From positions 1 to 64,000 of the forward strand of contig CAVQSV010000017.1 in assembly GCA_963716095.1 (NCBI GenBank): a DNA stretch of 64,000 nucleotides, in the 5' to 3' direction. This document shows positions 1 to 8,186 of the stretch, in pieces. The notes below the pieces were generated by a model, which was not told the DNA's origin, ran no database searches, and was given only the letters and a program-made list of their open reading frames with translations. The translations under genes and the position numbers were made by a program. This stretch comes from Sva-07 sp963716095. GTDB taxonomy: Bacteria; Actinomycetota; Acidimicrobiia; Acidimicrobiales; Ilumatobacteraceae. How positions within the stretch are numbered: position 1 is the first letter of the stretch; every line of letters begins with the position of its first letter.

Positions 1-258
1 GCCACGCTCGAGCAGCAGTTCGTCGTGGTCACCCTCGTCAGCGACATCGTCAACCGAGGCATGTCGGTGGCCATCGGCATCGAGCACGGCGTCGAACCGC
101 TGTCGGCGTGTTCGGTCGTGGTCGCCCCGGTCGTCATCGACGGCGAGCATCTCGGCTCGGTCGGCGTGCTCGGCCCGACCCGTATGAACTACCCGCAGGC
201 GCTCGCGACAGTCGAGGTCGTCAGCGAACAACTCGGCCACCGCATCGAAGAAGGCTGA
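1..258 (+). CDS. hrcA: HrcA heat-shock repressor, C-terminal fragment
   Basis: Only the last 85 codons are present; the frame is open to the left edge. The end reads as the HrcA C-terminal domain, with the signature GVLGPTRMNYPQA followed by a helix ending in HRIEEG. HrcA binds CIRCE operators and represses chaperone genes. Its position directly upstream of dnaJ is the usual actinobacterial arrangement and supports the call. The DNA-binding N-terminus lies outside the window. Confidence 0.9.
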   Translation, partial: ATLEQQFVVVTLVSDIVNRGMSVAIGIEHGVEPLSACSVVVAPVVIDGEHLGSVGVLGPTRMNYPQALATVEVVSEQLGHRIEEG

Positions 259-295
259 GTCGGCGTGGCCAACTCACGGCATGATGGGGCCTCCC

Positions 296-1435
296 ATGGC
301 TGATTACTACGAACTCCTCGGCGTGCCCCGAACCGCGTCGGCCGACGAGATCAAGAAGGCGTATCGCCAGCGTGCGCGCGAGTTCCATCCCGACGCGAAC
401 CCCGACGACGCGGCCGCTGCCGAACAGTTCAAGAAGGTTGCGCAGGCGTATCAGGTGCTGTCCGACGACCAGCAGCGGGCGCGCTACGACCGCTACGGCG
501 AGGCCGGTGTCGGCGGTGCGAGCGGTGGTGGACCGTCGGCCGAGGACCTCTTCGGTGGCGGGCTCGGCGACATCTTCGAGACCTTCTTCGGCGGTGCCGG
601 TGGCGGCAGCCCGTTCGGGGGCGGTCGCCCCCGCGGCCCGTCGGGCCCGCCCCGTGGCCAGGACGTCGAGGTCATCGCCGACATCTCGTTCGAGCAGGCC
701 GTGTTCGGCGACGAGGTCGAGGTGTCGCTGAAACTCCCCACCCGGTGCGACGACTGTGACGGTTCGGGCGCCGGCGAGGGCACGAAGCCGGTCACGTGCA
801 GCGACTGTGGTGGCAGCGGCCAGGTGCAGCGGGTCCGCCAGAGCCTGCTCGGCCAGATGGTCACCGCCAGCCCGTGCAGCCGATGCGGTGGCCTCGGGCA
901 GATCGTGACGACCCCGTGCGCCACGTGCCGGGGCGAGGGGCGCGTCACGTCCGACAAGACATATCAAGTCGACGTGCCGGCGGGCGTCGACTCGGGGTCG
1001 ACGTTGCGGCTCACCGGGCGAGGCGCAGTCGGGCCCAGGGGCGGTGGCTCCGGTGACCTCTACGTACATCTGCGCGTCGCACCTCATGACCTGTTCGTTC
1101 GCGACGACCACGATCTGGTCACGGAGGTACCGGTCTCGATCGCCCAGGCGGCGCTCGGAACGCAGGTCGAACTCGAGACACTCGACGGCACCGAGCACCT
1201 GATCGTGCCGCCCGGAACCCAACCCGGTCGCGAGTTCGTCCTGCGCCAGCGAGGTGTGCCCCACCTGCGTGGACGTGGTCGTGGTGATCTGCGGGCGTGT
1301 GTCCGAGTCGACATCCCGACCAAGCTCACCGATGACGAAGTCGGGCTGTTGACCAAGTACGCCGAGGGGCGCGGCGAGGTCGTCGGGAACGGCAAGGAAG
1401 GCCTGTTCTCGCGCATCAAGTCGGCGTTCTCCTAG
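296..1435 (+). CDS. dnaJ: Chaperone DnaJ
   Basis: Hsp40 co-chaperone that stimulates DnaK ATPase and delivers unfolded substrates. From the N-terminus: a J domain with the HPD motif (residues about 33-35), a Gly/Phe-rich linker (about 70-125), four CxxCxGxG zinc repeats (CDDCDGSG, CSDCGGSG, CSRCGGLG, CATCRGEG; about 145-215) and the C-terminal substrate-binding domains. All type-I DnaJ landmarks are present. I prefer the ATG at 296 (MADYYELLGV, the standard family start) over the in-frame ATG at 281. It follows hrcA by 37 bp, probably in one transcript. Confidence 0.96.
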   Translation: MADYYELLGVPRTASADEIKKAYRQRAREFHPDANPDDAAAAEQFKKVAQAYQVLSDDQQRARYDRYGEAGVGGASGGGPSAEDLFGGGLGDIFETFFGGAGGGSPFGGGRPRGPSGPPRGQDVEVIADISFEQAVFGDEVEVSLKLPTRCDDCDGSGAGEGTKPVTCSDCGGSGQVQRVRQSLLGQMVTASPCSRCGGLGQIVTTPCATCRGEGRVTSDKTYQVDVPAGVDSGSTLRLTGRGAVGPRGGGSGDLYVHLRVAPHDLFVRDDHDLVTEVPVSIAQAALGTQVELETLDGTEHLIVPPGTQPGREFVLRQRGVPHLRGRGRGDLRACVRVDIPTKLTDDEVGLLTKYAEGRGEVVGNGKEGLFSRIKSAFS

Positions 1436-1459
1436 GCCGTCGCCGAGGACGAGACGCTG

Positions 1460-2167
1460 ATGGCGCCGCCGGATCGCTCAGCTCTGCGTTCGACGAACGC
1501 TCACGTGCTGGTCGACAGCGAACTGCTCGGTGATGCCGGCATCATCTCGCTCGACGATGATGTCCAGCACCATCTGCGCAGGGTGTTGCGGCTTCGAGAC
1601 GGCGCGGCCGTCAGTGTCACCGACGGTGCTGGCCGGTGGTGTCTCGCAGTGGCGGTCGTCGATGGGAAGGCGCTGCGGCTCGAGCCGACCTCGGACGTCG
1701 TGACCGAACCGACGTCGTCTCGCTCGATCACGATCGCTGCCGCACTGCCGAAGGGCGATCGGCTCGACTGGATGGTCCAGAAGGTCACCGAACTCGGTGT
1801 CGACCGGCTGGTGCTGCTCCAGGCTGATCGCTCCGTCGTTCGATGGAAGCCGGATCGGGTCCAGCAGCAGCTCAGCCGGCTGCAACGCATTGCCGACGAG
1901 GCGCTTCGCCAGAGCAGGCGAGTGGTGCGTCTGAGCATCGACGCACCGCAGCCCGCCGTCGGGTTGCTCGGTGGCTACGTCGTCGCCGAACCTGGCGGTC
2001 GATCGCTGGCGGCGGCGGACACGTCGGTCGCCGTCGGCCCCGAAGGAGGCTGGAGCGAGGCCGAGTTGGAGGCATCGCTGGATCGGATCGATCTGGGTCG
2101 AACGATTCTGCGAACCGAGACCGCCGCCATCGCGGTTTCCGCACTCTGCGTGACATTCGAACGCTGA
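1460..2167 (+). CDS. rsmE: 16S rRNA (uracil1498-N3)-methyltransferase RsmE
   Basis: SPOUT-class methyltransferase for U1498 of 16S rRNA. The protein (235 aa) has the N-terminal PUA-like part (DDVQHHLRRVLRLRDG) and the C-terminal SPOUT knot with AVGPEGGWSEAE and the final ILRTETAAIA motif that binds S-adenosylmethionine. Length is normal. It lies 24 bp after dnaJ, the common hrcA-dnaJ-rsmE order. The -35 element of the next gene's promoter sits inside its last codons. Confidence 0.93.
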   Translation: MAPPDRSALRSTNAHVLVDSELLGDAGIISLDDDVQHHLRRVLRLRDGAAVSVTDGAGRWCLAVAVVDGKALRLEPTSDVVTEPTSSRSITIAAALPKGDRLDWMVQKVTELGVDRLVLLQADRSVVRWKPDRVQQQLSRLQRIADEALRQSRRVVRLSIDAPQPAVGLLGGYVVAEPGGRSLAAADTSVAVGPEGGWSEAELEASLDRIDLGRTILRTETAAIAVSALCVTFER

Positions 2168-2178
2168 CCGTCTATAAT
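2150..2178 (+). promoter_or_regulatory. Sigma-70-type promoter of the BldD-like gene
   Basis: A GTGACA -35 (2150-2155), a 17-bp spacer and a perfect TATAAT -10 (2173-2178). A consensus -10 is rare in this GC-rich sequence. The expected start near 2185 falls at the edge of the palindrome at 2186-2201. Confidence 0.75.
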
Positions 2179-2185
2179 GCTGCCA

Positions 2186-2201
2186 GTTACCCCAGGGTAA
2201 C
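2186..2201. promoter_or_regulatory. Palindromic operator resembling a BldD box
   Basis: GTTACCCCAGGGTAAC is a perfect 7+7 palindrome around CA. Its half-sites TTACCC and GGGTAA match the published BldD half-sites TnACnC and GnGTnA, but the spacer is 2 bp rather than 1. It overlaps the predicted transcription start, 57 bp before the gene, as expected for autorepression. The assignment to this regulator is an inference. Confidence 0.6.
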
Positions 2202-2257
2202 GTGCGGGATCGGTCGGCGGGTGCCGCCGGGCGATCGAACAACAAGGCGGAGCAGAG

Positions 2258-2773
2258 ATGACCATGATTGACGACGATGCCCCTTCGGCCTACAGCCAAC
2301 AGGTTGGCGAACGACTGCGAGTGATTCGCAAGCAGAAACGCTTGTCACTGCAGGAGGTCGAAGCCCAGTCGAACCAAGAATTCAAGGCGTCCGTGCTGGG
2401 CGCCTACGAGCGAGGTGAGCGTGCCCTGTCGGTGCCGCGGCTCGACCGGCTGTCGCAGTTCTATGCGGTCTCGGTCGAGCAACTCCTGCCCCGTGAGATC
2501 ACCGGCACCGAAGCTGCCGCGGCGATCGCCTCGCACACCAACAAGAAGTTGGCGATCGACGTCGCCAAGCTCGTGCAGCTCAAGGGCTCGCCATTCGAGA
2601 TGCTCGCCCGCTACCTGAAGCTGATCCAGGTGCAGCGCCAGGACTTCAACGGCCGAGTGATCACCGTACGTGGCGACGACACCCGTTCGATCGCCGCCAT
2701 GCTCGACGTGCCCGTCGATCAGGTGGCCGAACGTCTCGCAGCGCTCGACCTGCTGTTCGTTCCGTCCGGCTGA
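2258..2773 (+). CDS. BldD-like transcriptional regulator with c-di-GMP signature
   Basis: 171-aa cytoplasmic regulator. The XRE-type helix-turn-helix (about 14-78; LRVIRKQKRLSLQEVE, then GAYERGERALSVPRL) matches the BldD DNA-binding domain. The C-terminal domain carries R127-Q-D129, eight residues, then R138-G-D-D141, which fits the RxD-x8-RxxD cyclic-di-GMP signature of Streptomyces BldD. In Streptomyces, BldD dimerised by c-di-GMP represses development genes. Start is the ATG at 2258 (MTMIDDD) preceded by GGCGGAG. The upstream promoter and palindrome suggest autoregulation. Target genes in this organism are unknown. Confidence 0.88.
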   Translation: MTMIDDDAPSAYSQQVGERLRVIRKQKRLSLQEVEAQSNQEFKASVLGAYERGERALSVPRLDRLSQFYAVSVEQLLPREITGTEAAAAIASHTNKKLAIDVAKLVQLKGSPFEMLARYLKLIQVQRQDFNGRVITVRGDDTRSIAAMLDVPVDQVAERLAALDLLFVPSG

Positions 2774-2848
2774 GCAGCACCGCCGAGCGACGAGGCTCGG
2801 CGCGGAAGGGTCGCGCGAAGACTCACCGCTTGCGGGTTGACTGTGGGA

Positions 2849-3940
2849 ATGGCTGGGTCGTCGTCGGGCAACTTCGGGGTGTACGTCCACATCCCGTTCT
2901 GCGCGTCGAAGTGCGACTACTGCGCGTTCGCGACGTGGACCGATCGAGGTCACCTCGTGTCGAGCTACCTCGAGGCGCTCCGCACGGAGATCGCCGCTGC
3001 CGTGGCCGATGGGATGCGCGTGGCCGACACCGTCTTCGTCGGCGGCGGCACCCCGACGCTGGTACCCGCGAGCGAGCTCGCCGGAGTCATCGCTTCGATC
3101 CCGGTCGCCGACGGTGCCGAGGTCACCGTCGAGTGCAACCCCGACGATGTGACCATCGAAATGCTCTCCACCTATCGGGGCGCCGGTGTGAACCGGGTGA
3201 GCCTCGGTGTGCAGTCGATGTCGGCACACGTCCTTCGGTCGCTGGGCCGGACCCACGACCAGCGCAACGTCGAGCGGGCGGTCGACGCCGTTCGTGCTGC
3301 CGGCCTGGCGTCGTTCAACCTCGACCTGATCTATGGGGCCGCAGGCGAGTCGATCGACGATTGGCGCCGGACCGTCGAGGCGGCGTTGGCCTTCGACCCA
3401 CCGCACATGTCCGCGTACGGGCTCACCGTGGAGGCCGGCACACCGCTGGCCTCCCAGCCCGACCGTCATCCCGACGACGATGACCAGGCCGACAAGTACG
3501 AACTCGCCGACGATCTCCTCATCGGGGCCGGGCTCGTGAACTACGAGGTCTCGAACTGGGCGAGGCCGGGACACGAGTCGCGGCACAACTACCTGTACTG
3601 GAACCAGAACGACTACCGGGGCTTCGGGTGCGCCGCGCACTCTCACGCGGCCGGGCGCCGTTGGTGGAACCTGCGTACGCCTGACCGGTATCTCGACGCG
3701 ATCTCGCGCGGGGTGTCCGTCGAAGCGTCATCGGAGACGCTCGATGCTGCAACCAGGCGATTCGAGGCGTTGCAGCTGGCGCTGCGGACCCGCGACGGCG
3801 TTCCGAGGGATTCCTTCGCTCCCGAGACCCTCGACCTGCTCCAGTCGCTCGTGGTGGGCCACCCCAGTGATTCGGGCCGTGTGGTGCTCACGCGGGCAGG
3901 GCGGCTCATGGCGAACGACGTCTCGCTTCGGTTTCGGTGA
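2849..3940 (+). CDS. hemW: Radical SAM heme chaperone HemW
   Basis: HemW family, often annotated as oxygen-independent coproporphyrinogen oxidase-like; it binds heme and a 4Fe-4S cluster. The cluster motif CxxxCxYC is present as CASKCDYC after VYVHIPFC, followed by FVGGGTPTL, the ECNPDD strand, GVQSM and the C-terminal HemW domain (SRHNYLYWNQNDYRGFG). HemN proper has CxxxCxxC and is longer. The start is uncertain: TTG 2837, GTG 2843 and ATG 2849 are all in frame. I chose the ATG, which begins just before the conserved VYVHIPFC block. Confidence 0.9.
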   Translation: MAGSSSGNFGVYVHIPFCASKCDYCAFATWTDRGHLVSSYLEALRTEIAAAVADGMRVADTVFVGGGTPTLVPASELAGVIASIPVADGAEVTVECNPDDVTIEMLSTYRGAGVNRVSLGVQSMSAHVLRSLGRTHDQRNVERAVDAVRAAGLASFNLDLIYGAAGESIDDWRRTVEAALAFDPPHMSAYGLTVEAGTPLASQPDRHPDDDDQADKYELADDLLIGAGLVNYEVSNWARPGHESRHNYLYWNQNDYRGFGCAAHSHAAGRRWWNLRTPDRYLDAISRGVSVEASSETLDAATRRFEALQLALRTRDGVPRDSFAPETLDLLQSLVVGHPSDSGRVVLTRAGRLMANDVSLRFR

Positions 3941-4136
3941 CCGGACCTCGACCCGGAGTCGAGCCATCGACTGCATGCCGAACCTGAACCACATGTTGAG
4001 GCTTTTCCTCGGACCTGTGGACATCTGGTGGCTGTCGTGGGAGAGTTTTCGATGCGCAACCCATCGACTTCGCTCATGAAGCCGATGACATGTGCCGAAG
4101 GCTGTTGGAGACGACCGCCGAGAAAGTGACCAATTC

Positions 4137-4973
4137 ATGCATGCCGCTACGACGTTCCCACGCACGCCGCTGGTCATCGCCGCGGGCGGTTTGACGGTCG
4201 GGCCGGTGCGCGCGACGTTCCGCGATGGCGATCGAGAGTCGCTGCTGCACAACTATCTGGTGCTGGTGCGGCGGATGCGTGGCCAACAGCGCGAACCGAC
4301 CATCACACTGCGCAACGCTGACATCAGTGCGCTCGCAGAGCACCTCGGGGCCAGCCCCGAGCTGGTGCTCGACGATCTGCTCGATCGAATGGGGGCCACC
4401 CGTGCCCAGCGCAAGGCGCTGCTGGCGATGTTCGCAGTTGGCGCGCTGTCGATCGTGGCCACTGGCTCCGTGGCGCTCGAACTCGCGCCCGCTGATGCAC
4501 TTTCTGAAGGTTCGAGCGATGCGCCGTCCCTGGTCGAGGCCGTCGACGCCCCCGCTGCGCCGATCGTGGTGACGCACGACGTCCCGGTCGTCGATACTGC
4601 GCCGGTCGCCGCTCCCGAGTCGTCGCCCGCCGAGGTGCCCTCGGCCGTCTCGGTACCGCAACCGGGGCTTGCGATCGCCATGGGCGGAGACGACTGGGAC
4701 TACACCCTCTCGCTGCACCAGCTGGCCCAGGCGCTGGCGACTCAGCCCCCAGCCCGGGTGGTTGTCGGCGCCGGCTCGGAGGGTGTTGGTGTGGCCGACG
4801 ACGGTTCGACCGTTGCCGTTGCCCGGCCGCCGGTTCCCTCGTCGGAGGGTGTTGGTGTGGCCGACGACGGTTCTACTGTTGCCGTTGCCCGGCCGCCGGT
4901 TCCCTCGTCGGAGGGTGTTGGTGTGGCCGACGACGGTTCGACCGTCGCTGTCGCTCCGCCGCCGGTTCCCTGA
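4137..4973 (+). CDS. Membrane protein with tandem 22-aa C-terminal repeats
   Basis: No family recognised. N-terminal about 95 residues are soluble and helical; one hydrophobic segment near residues 98-120 is followed by a Pro/Ala/Val-rich linker and a short DDWDYTLSLHQLAQAL segment. The end consists of three 22-residue repeats (SEGVGVADDGSTVAVARPPVP). The layout suggests a cytoplasmic head, one membrane pass and an extended outer tail. I chose ATG 4137, with AGAAAG about 9 bp upstream; GTG 4092 is an in-frame alternative. The gene ends inside the third repeat. Confidence 0.6.
   Translation: MHAATTFPRTPLVIAAGGLTVGPVRATFRDGDRESLLHNYLVLVRRMRGQQREPTITLRNADISALAEHLGASPELVLDDLLDRMGATRAQRKALLAMFAVGALSIVATGSVALELAPADALSEGSSDAPSLVEAVDAPAAPIVVTHDVPVVDTAPVAAPESSPAEVPSAVSVPQPGLAIAMGGDDWDYTLSLHQLAQALATQPPARVVVGAGSEGVGVADDGSTVAVARPPVPSSEGVGVADDGSTVAVARPPVPSSEGVGVADDGSTVAVAPPPVP
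4776..4973 (+). repeat. Three tandem 66-bp coding repeats
   Basis: Units at 4776-4841, 4842-4907 and 4908-4973, each 22 codons and nearly identical at DNA level; the last unit's terminal Ser codon is replaced by the TGA stop. Differences are a few silent or single changes. Copy number should be variable by slippage or recombination. Confidence 0.92.
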
Positions 4974-4986
4974 GACGTCGGAACCG

Positions 4987-6009
4987 TCAGCTGCGACGCA
5001 CCGCCGTGAACAGCTCGGGGAAGACCTTGGCGACCTTGGCGGTCAGGTAGTCGCCGTAGGTGCCTTCCCACGCGGTCACGTCGGCGTGGTCCCAGCGATC
5101 CGGGGAAGGCATCGACGTCGACCCGATCGGCAGGGTCGGTACGGTGGCGTCCCACGACGGGTCGAAGAAGTACGGAAACGACACCCGGCTGCGAGCCGAG
5201 GCGTTGCGGACTCGGTGCGGCGTCGACCGGTACCGTCCGCCGGTGAGCCGTTCGAGCATGTCGCCGAGGTTGCACACGATCACGCCCGGCGTCGGCTCGA
5301 CATCGATCCAGGTGCCGTCGACCGCGCACACTTGGAGGCCTCCGAGATGGTCCTGGGCGAGCAGTGTGAGCAGGCCGTAGTCGGTGTGTTCGCCAACGCC
5401 CCACTGCTCGTCGGCTTCCGCTGTGTCGCCCGGCGGGTAGTGGAAGATGCGGAACAGGACCGTGGGATCGCGTGTGAGCTCTCGTTCGAACCAGTTGGCC
5501 GGCAACCCGAGTCCGAGCGCGATGCCGCGCATCACGGCGTCGGCCACCGGCCGCAGCGTGTCGAGCCACTCGAGTACCGAGGTGCGGAGATCACCGGACC
5601 CTTCGGGAAACTGATTGGCGCCGTGCAGCGGCGTGGCGGCCACGACGCGTGGATGATCCGCAGGGTGTTCGGTACCGAAGTAGATGCCTTCCTTGCGGTC
5701 GGGTACGCCTGAGGTGAGTTCCCCGCCGACTGGAAACCACCCACGCCAGGCACGACCGGCCTTGGTCATGGTGATCTCGGCCTTGTCCGACCCGTCCAGC
5801 GAGAAGAATGCGTGCGAGGCGGCTTCGAGCCGCTGTTGCAGGTCGGCCGGGATGCCGTGACCGACGATCGAGAAGAAGCCGACGCCCCGACAGGCGGCGT
5901 CGATCTGTTCGGCGGTGTCGGCAAGCGCGGCCTTCGTCGCGGTGGGGTCGAGTAACCCGGCGACGTCGATCACCGGCAACGAAGCGGGGGAGTGTGGGGC
6001 GGCGCTCAC
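4987..6009 (-). CDS. 2-oxoglutarate/Fe(II) dioxygenase, isopenicillin N synthase-like
   Basis: 340-aa non-heme iron oxygenase. The N-terminal DIOX_N region (LPVIDVAGLL, then GFFSIVGHGIP) is followed by the jelly-roll with iron ligands H and D in GEHTDYGLLTLL, the distal H in STPHRVRN and the 2-oxoglutarate Arg in SRVSFPYF. The substrate cannot be read from sequence; relatives hydroxylate or desaturate small metabolites. It converges on the repeat-bearing gene, with 13 bp between the two stops. Confidence 0.85.
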   Translation of the reverse strand: MSAAPHSPASLPVIDVAGLLDPTATKAALADTAEQIDAACRGVGFFSIVGHGIPADLQQRLEAASHAFFSLDGSDKAEITMTKAGRAWRGWFPVGGELTSGVPDRKEGIYFGTEHPADHPRVVAATPLHGANQFPEGSGDLRTSVLEWLDTLRPVADAVMRGIALGLGLPANWFERELTRDPTVLFRIFHYPPGDTAEADEQWGVGEHTDYGLLTLLAQDHLGGLQVCAVDGTWIDVEPTPGVIVCNLGDMLERLTGGRYRSTPHRVRNASARSRVSFPYFFDPSWDATVPTLPIGSTSMPSPDRWDHADVTAWEGTYGDYLTAKVAKVFPELFTAVRRS

Positions 6010-6035
6010 GACTTGGTAACGTACCGCTCTGCTAC

Positions 6036-6109
6036 GGGCGCGTAGCTCAGTTGGTTAGAGCGCTACCATGACACGGTAGAGGTCCCGGGTTCGAGTCCCG
6101 TCGTGCCCA
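6036..6109 (+). tRNA. tRNA-Val(GAC)
   Basis: Full cloverleaf: acceptor GGGCGCG/CGTGCCC with one G-U pair, D-stem GCTC/GAGC, anticodon stem CTACC/GGTAG with loop ATGACAC (anticodon GAC), five-base variable loop and T-arm with TTCGAGT. Discriminator A73; CCA is not encoded. The outermost T-stem pair (C49/T65) is mismatched. Its 3' half is repeated twice downstream, at 10944 and 13201. Confidence 0.95.
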
Positions 6110-6113
6110 CTCA

Positions 6114-6147
6114 GAAGCCCTGGTGAGGAGCAGTCCGCCGGGGCTTC
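6114..6147 (+). terminator. Hairpin terminator after tRNA-Val
   Basis: GAAGCCCTGG pairs with CCGGGGCTTC across a 14-nt loop, starting 5 nt after the tRNA. No strong T-run follows. The hairpin is duplicated together with the tRNA 3' half at 10944-11025. Confidence 0.6.
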
Positions 6148-6290
6148 GTCGCGTTCTGGGTCGTGATGATCGGGTGCTTGGCTTGGGCCGCAGTGTGCGG
6201 GTCATCGCTCGACCCGAACCGGATTACTGAGCGGCGATATCGAGGCCCCTCGGGGGCACTCGTCTGCTGCACGTACGAGACGTTCGGCGG

Positions 6291-6611
6291 TCAGTCGGTC
6301 GTGAGTTCGTCGACCACGACCATGTCGATCACGGTGAACGGCCCGACCGGAGCGAACGTCGCAGCGATCGTGGCCTGCGCCTCTTCGTCGAGGGGCTGAG
6401 AGGCCAGGAAGCCATCCAGATCAGCACGTGTGTCGAACTCCTCGATCGCGACCACCCGTTCCCCTGCGCTGTCTCCCTCAGTGACCATGTAGACGCGAAG
6501 GTCACGACATGAGTGGCGGCGTACCTGTTCACGGCGAACCGCAACCAGCTCACGCGCCTCGTCGAGACGTGACGGGTCGACATCGAGGTTCCAGACCAAC
6601 ATCACTGCCAT
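6291..6611 (-). CDS. Small dimeric alpha-beta barrel protein (ABM/EthD-like)
   Basis: 106 residues with the ferredoxin-like pattern of the ABM/Dabb fold: MAVMLVWNLDVDP strand, long helix with LDEARELVAVRREQ, LRVYMVTEGD strand, VVAIEEFDTRADLDGFLAS and a final FTVIDMVVVDEL strand. Such proteins are cofactor-free monooxygenases or ligand-binding subunits. No catalytic motif allows a precise function. It stands alone on this strand between tRNA-Val and the sigma-factor operon. Confidence 0.6.
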   Translation of the reverse strand: MAVMLVWNLDVDPSRLDEARELVAVRREQVRRHSCRDLRVYMVTEGDSAGERVVAIEEFDTRADLDGFLASQPLDEEAQATIAATFAPVGPFTVIDMVVVDELTTD

Positions 6612-6763
6612 GAGGTGACCCTACGCAGTTGTTCCACCCCTGTCGTCCACGGGCACCGCTCGGGGACGCGATCACGTGGGGCGCCTGGTATCGGCCTGAT
6701 TGATACTCGAAGAGCGTTTCGGCGGTTGTTGAGTGCTCGGTTCGGGCATTCGAAAGGACCGGC

Positions 6764-8185
6764 TCAGGTTGCCTCGAAGGCCTCCGCAACTGTGCTGGCG
6801 AACTCGGTTGCGGCTTCGAGATCTTCGGCGTTGGCCGAGTCGGCCCGCGCCATGACGACGGCGACCTGATCGTCGAGATCCATCACCCAGGCGCGATAGG
6901 TGGTCGATGGGAAGAGCGTGAACAGCTCTGAGCTCGCCCACCCGTCGGGCGCTGACACGAATGCCCCCACCTCACCGCCGTCGGGAACGTCGAACTCGAC
7001 GGCTGAGGCCGTCTCGCCGAGCAGCGTGACGGTGTCGTCGAACTCGCGGAGGTTCGAGATGAGTCCTCCGTCGGCGAGTGACTCCAGGAATGCGACGAAT
7101 GCGGCTGCATCGGCCGGTGATTCGCCGAGCGTGCTGGCGAAGATCCCTGCGGACGGGTCGTCAGGAGGGAGGATGAGCTGGCCGACGGCGCCGATGTGGA
7201 CGGATGGTTCGGTGGTTCCCGTGAAGTCGCCGGGGGCGTCGATGGAGAGGAACTGCGCCGAGACACGGACAGTTGCATCGACGGGCAGGCTCATGATCGT
7301 GTCGCCGAACAGAAGTGTCCGGTACTGATCGCCCGCCATGCCCGTGGAGAAGAACCCGCCGTACTCGATCGGATCCCTGCCGTTGCGGGGGTCGTCGAGC
7401 GTCGGGCCGATTTCGAGTGAGGCGACGACGCCATCGACGACGTCGCTCCATTCATCGCTCGAGATGCCGGTCCCGAGCACCAGCGGTTGGGGGTCGTCCT
7501 GGTCGATGACCCAGACCCGACGCGGGAGCCCATCGCCGAAGCTGAGTGCGCCGTTGGCCACGACTCCGCCGATTGATTCACGTTGTGATGTGGGCGTGAT
7601 GTCGAATCGGCGGACGGCGTAGCCGCTGATCGGGTCAACGTCGGTCTCCACGACGTCCCATCCCGAGTCGAGCAGCTCGGCGGCCCACTCGTCGGGCGTC
7701 GAGAGTTCGTTCTCTCCCCACCTCGACAGGAAGAAGACGCGGTCACCGCCGAGGTCCCAGCCGATCGTGCCCGCACCGTGCTGGCCGAGACCAAATGGCT
7801 CGGGCACGTCGAACACGACTTCGGTGCCCAGCCGGTAGCTGTGGTAGCGACCGGGCTCCTTTGGCGGGCCACCCGGTGGGTTTCCGTCACCGAGCGGTTC
7901 GATGCCGTCGACGAGCAGCCCCGTCGGCTCCTCCAGTGGTGGTGCGGGCGCGCGTGGTACCGCTTGATCGGGCTCGTCCGGCGCTGGGGCGGTGGGGGGT
8001 GCTTCGGTGCTGCGGGGCTCGGTCGTTTCCGACCGTGGGGGCGGTTCCGTGGTCGCGGCTGTGGCCTGCGTCGGCTCGGCTCCGGCCGACGCTCCGTCGC
8101 CGATACTCTCGCTGCCGCAGGCGGCGAGAGTGGTGACGAGCGTGGCGGTGAGGATGATGCCGGGGGCGGATGTTCGGGGTCGCAT
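6764..8185 (-). CDS. Secreted lipoprotein of the sigma/anti-sigma operon
   Basis: 473-aa predicted lipoprotein: basic N-terminus MRPRTSAPG, hydrophobic segment, and lipobox LAAC near residue 24, then a Ser/Thr/Pro/Glu-rich linker to about residue 100. The mature part has two halves, each with a strand-rich module ending in a residue pattern like LESLADGG/VASLEIG, but no family is recognised. I chose the start at 8185 because AGGAGA lies 6 nt upstream and it follows the upstream stop by 1 nt. Last gene of the ECF operon, so probably a surface effector or sensor of that system. Confidence 0.65.
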   Translation of the reverse strand: MRPRTSAPGIILTATLVTTLAACGSESIGDGASAGAEPTQATAATTEPPPRSETTEPRSTEAPPTAPAPDEPDQAVPRAPAPPLEEPTGLLVDGIEPLGDGNPPGGPPKEPGRYHSYRLGTEVVFDVPEPFGLGQHGAGTIGWDLGGDRVFFLSRWGENELSTPDEWAAELLDSGWDVVETDVDPISGYAVRRFDITPTSQRESIGGVVANGALSFGDGLPRRVWVIDQDDPQPLVLGTGISSDEWSDVVDGVVASLEIGPTLDDPRNGRDPIEYGGFFSTGMAGDQYRTLLFGDTIMSLPVDATVRVSAQFLSIDAPGDFTGTTEPSVHIGAVGQLILPPDDPSAGIFASTLGESPADAAAFVAFLESLADGGLISNLREFDDTVTLLGETASAVEFDVPDGGEVGAFVSAPDGWASSELFTLFPSTTYRAWVMDLDDQVAVVMARADSANAEDLEAATEFASTVAEAFEAT

Positions 8186-8186
8186 G

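Noticed and set aside
4776..4973. CRISPR-like array
   Set aside because: The 66-bp repeats are contiguous, have no spacers and keep the reading frame.
6036..6147. Riboswitch or T-box reading of the hairpin after tRNA-Val
   Set aside because: The hairpin directly follows the mature tRNA end and fits simple termination; no conserved T-box elements are present.
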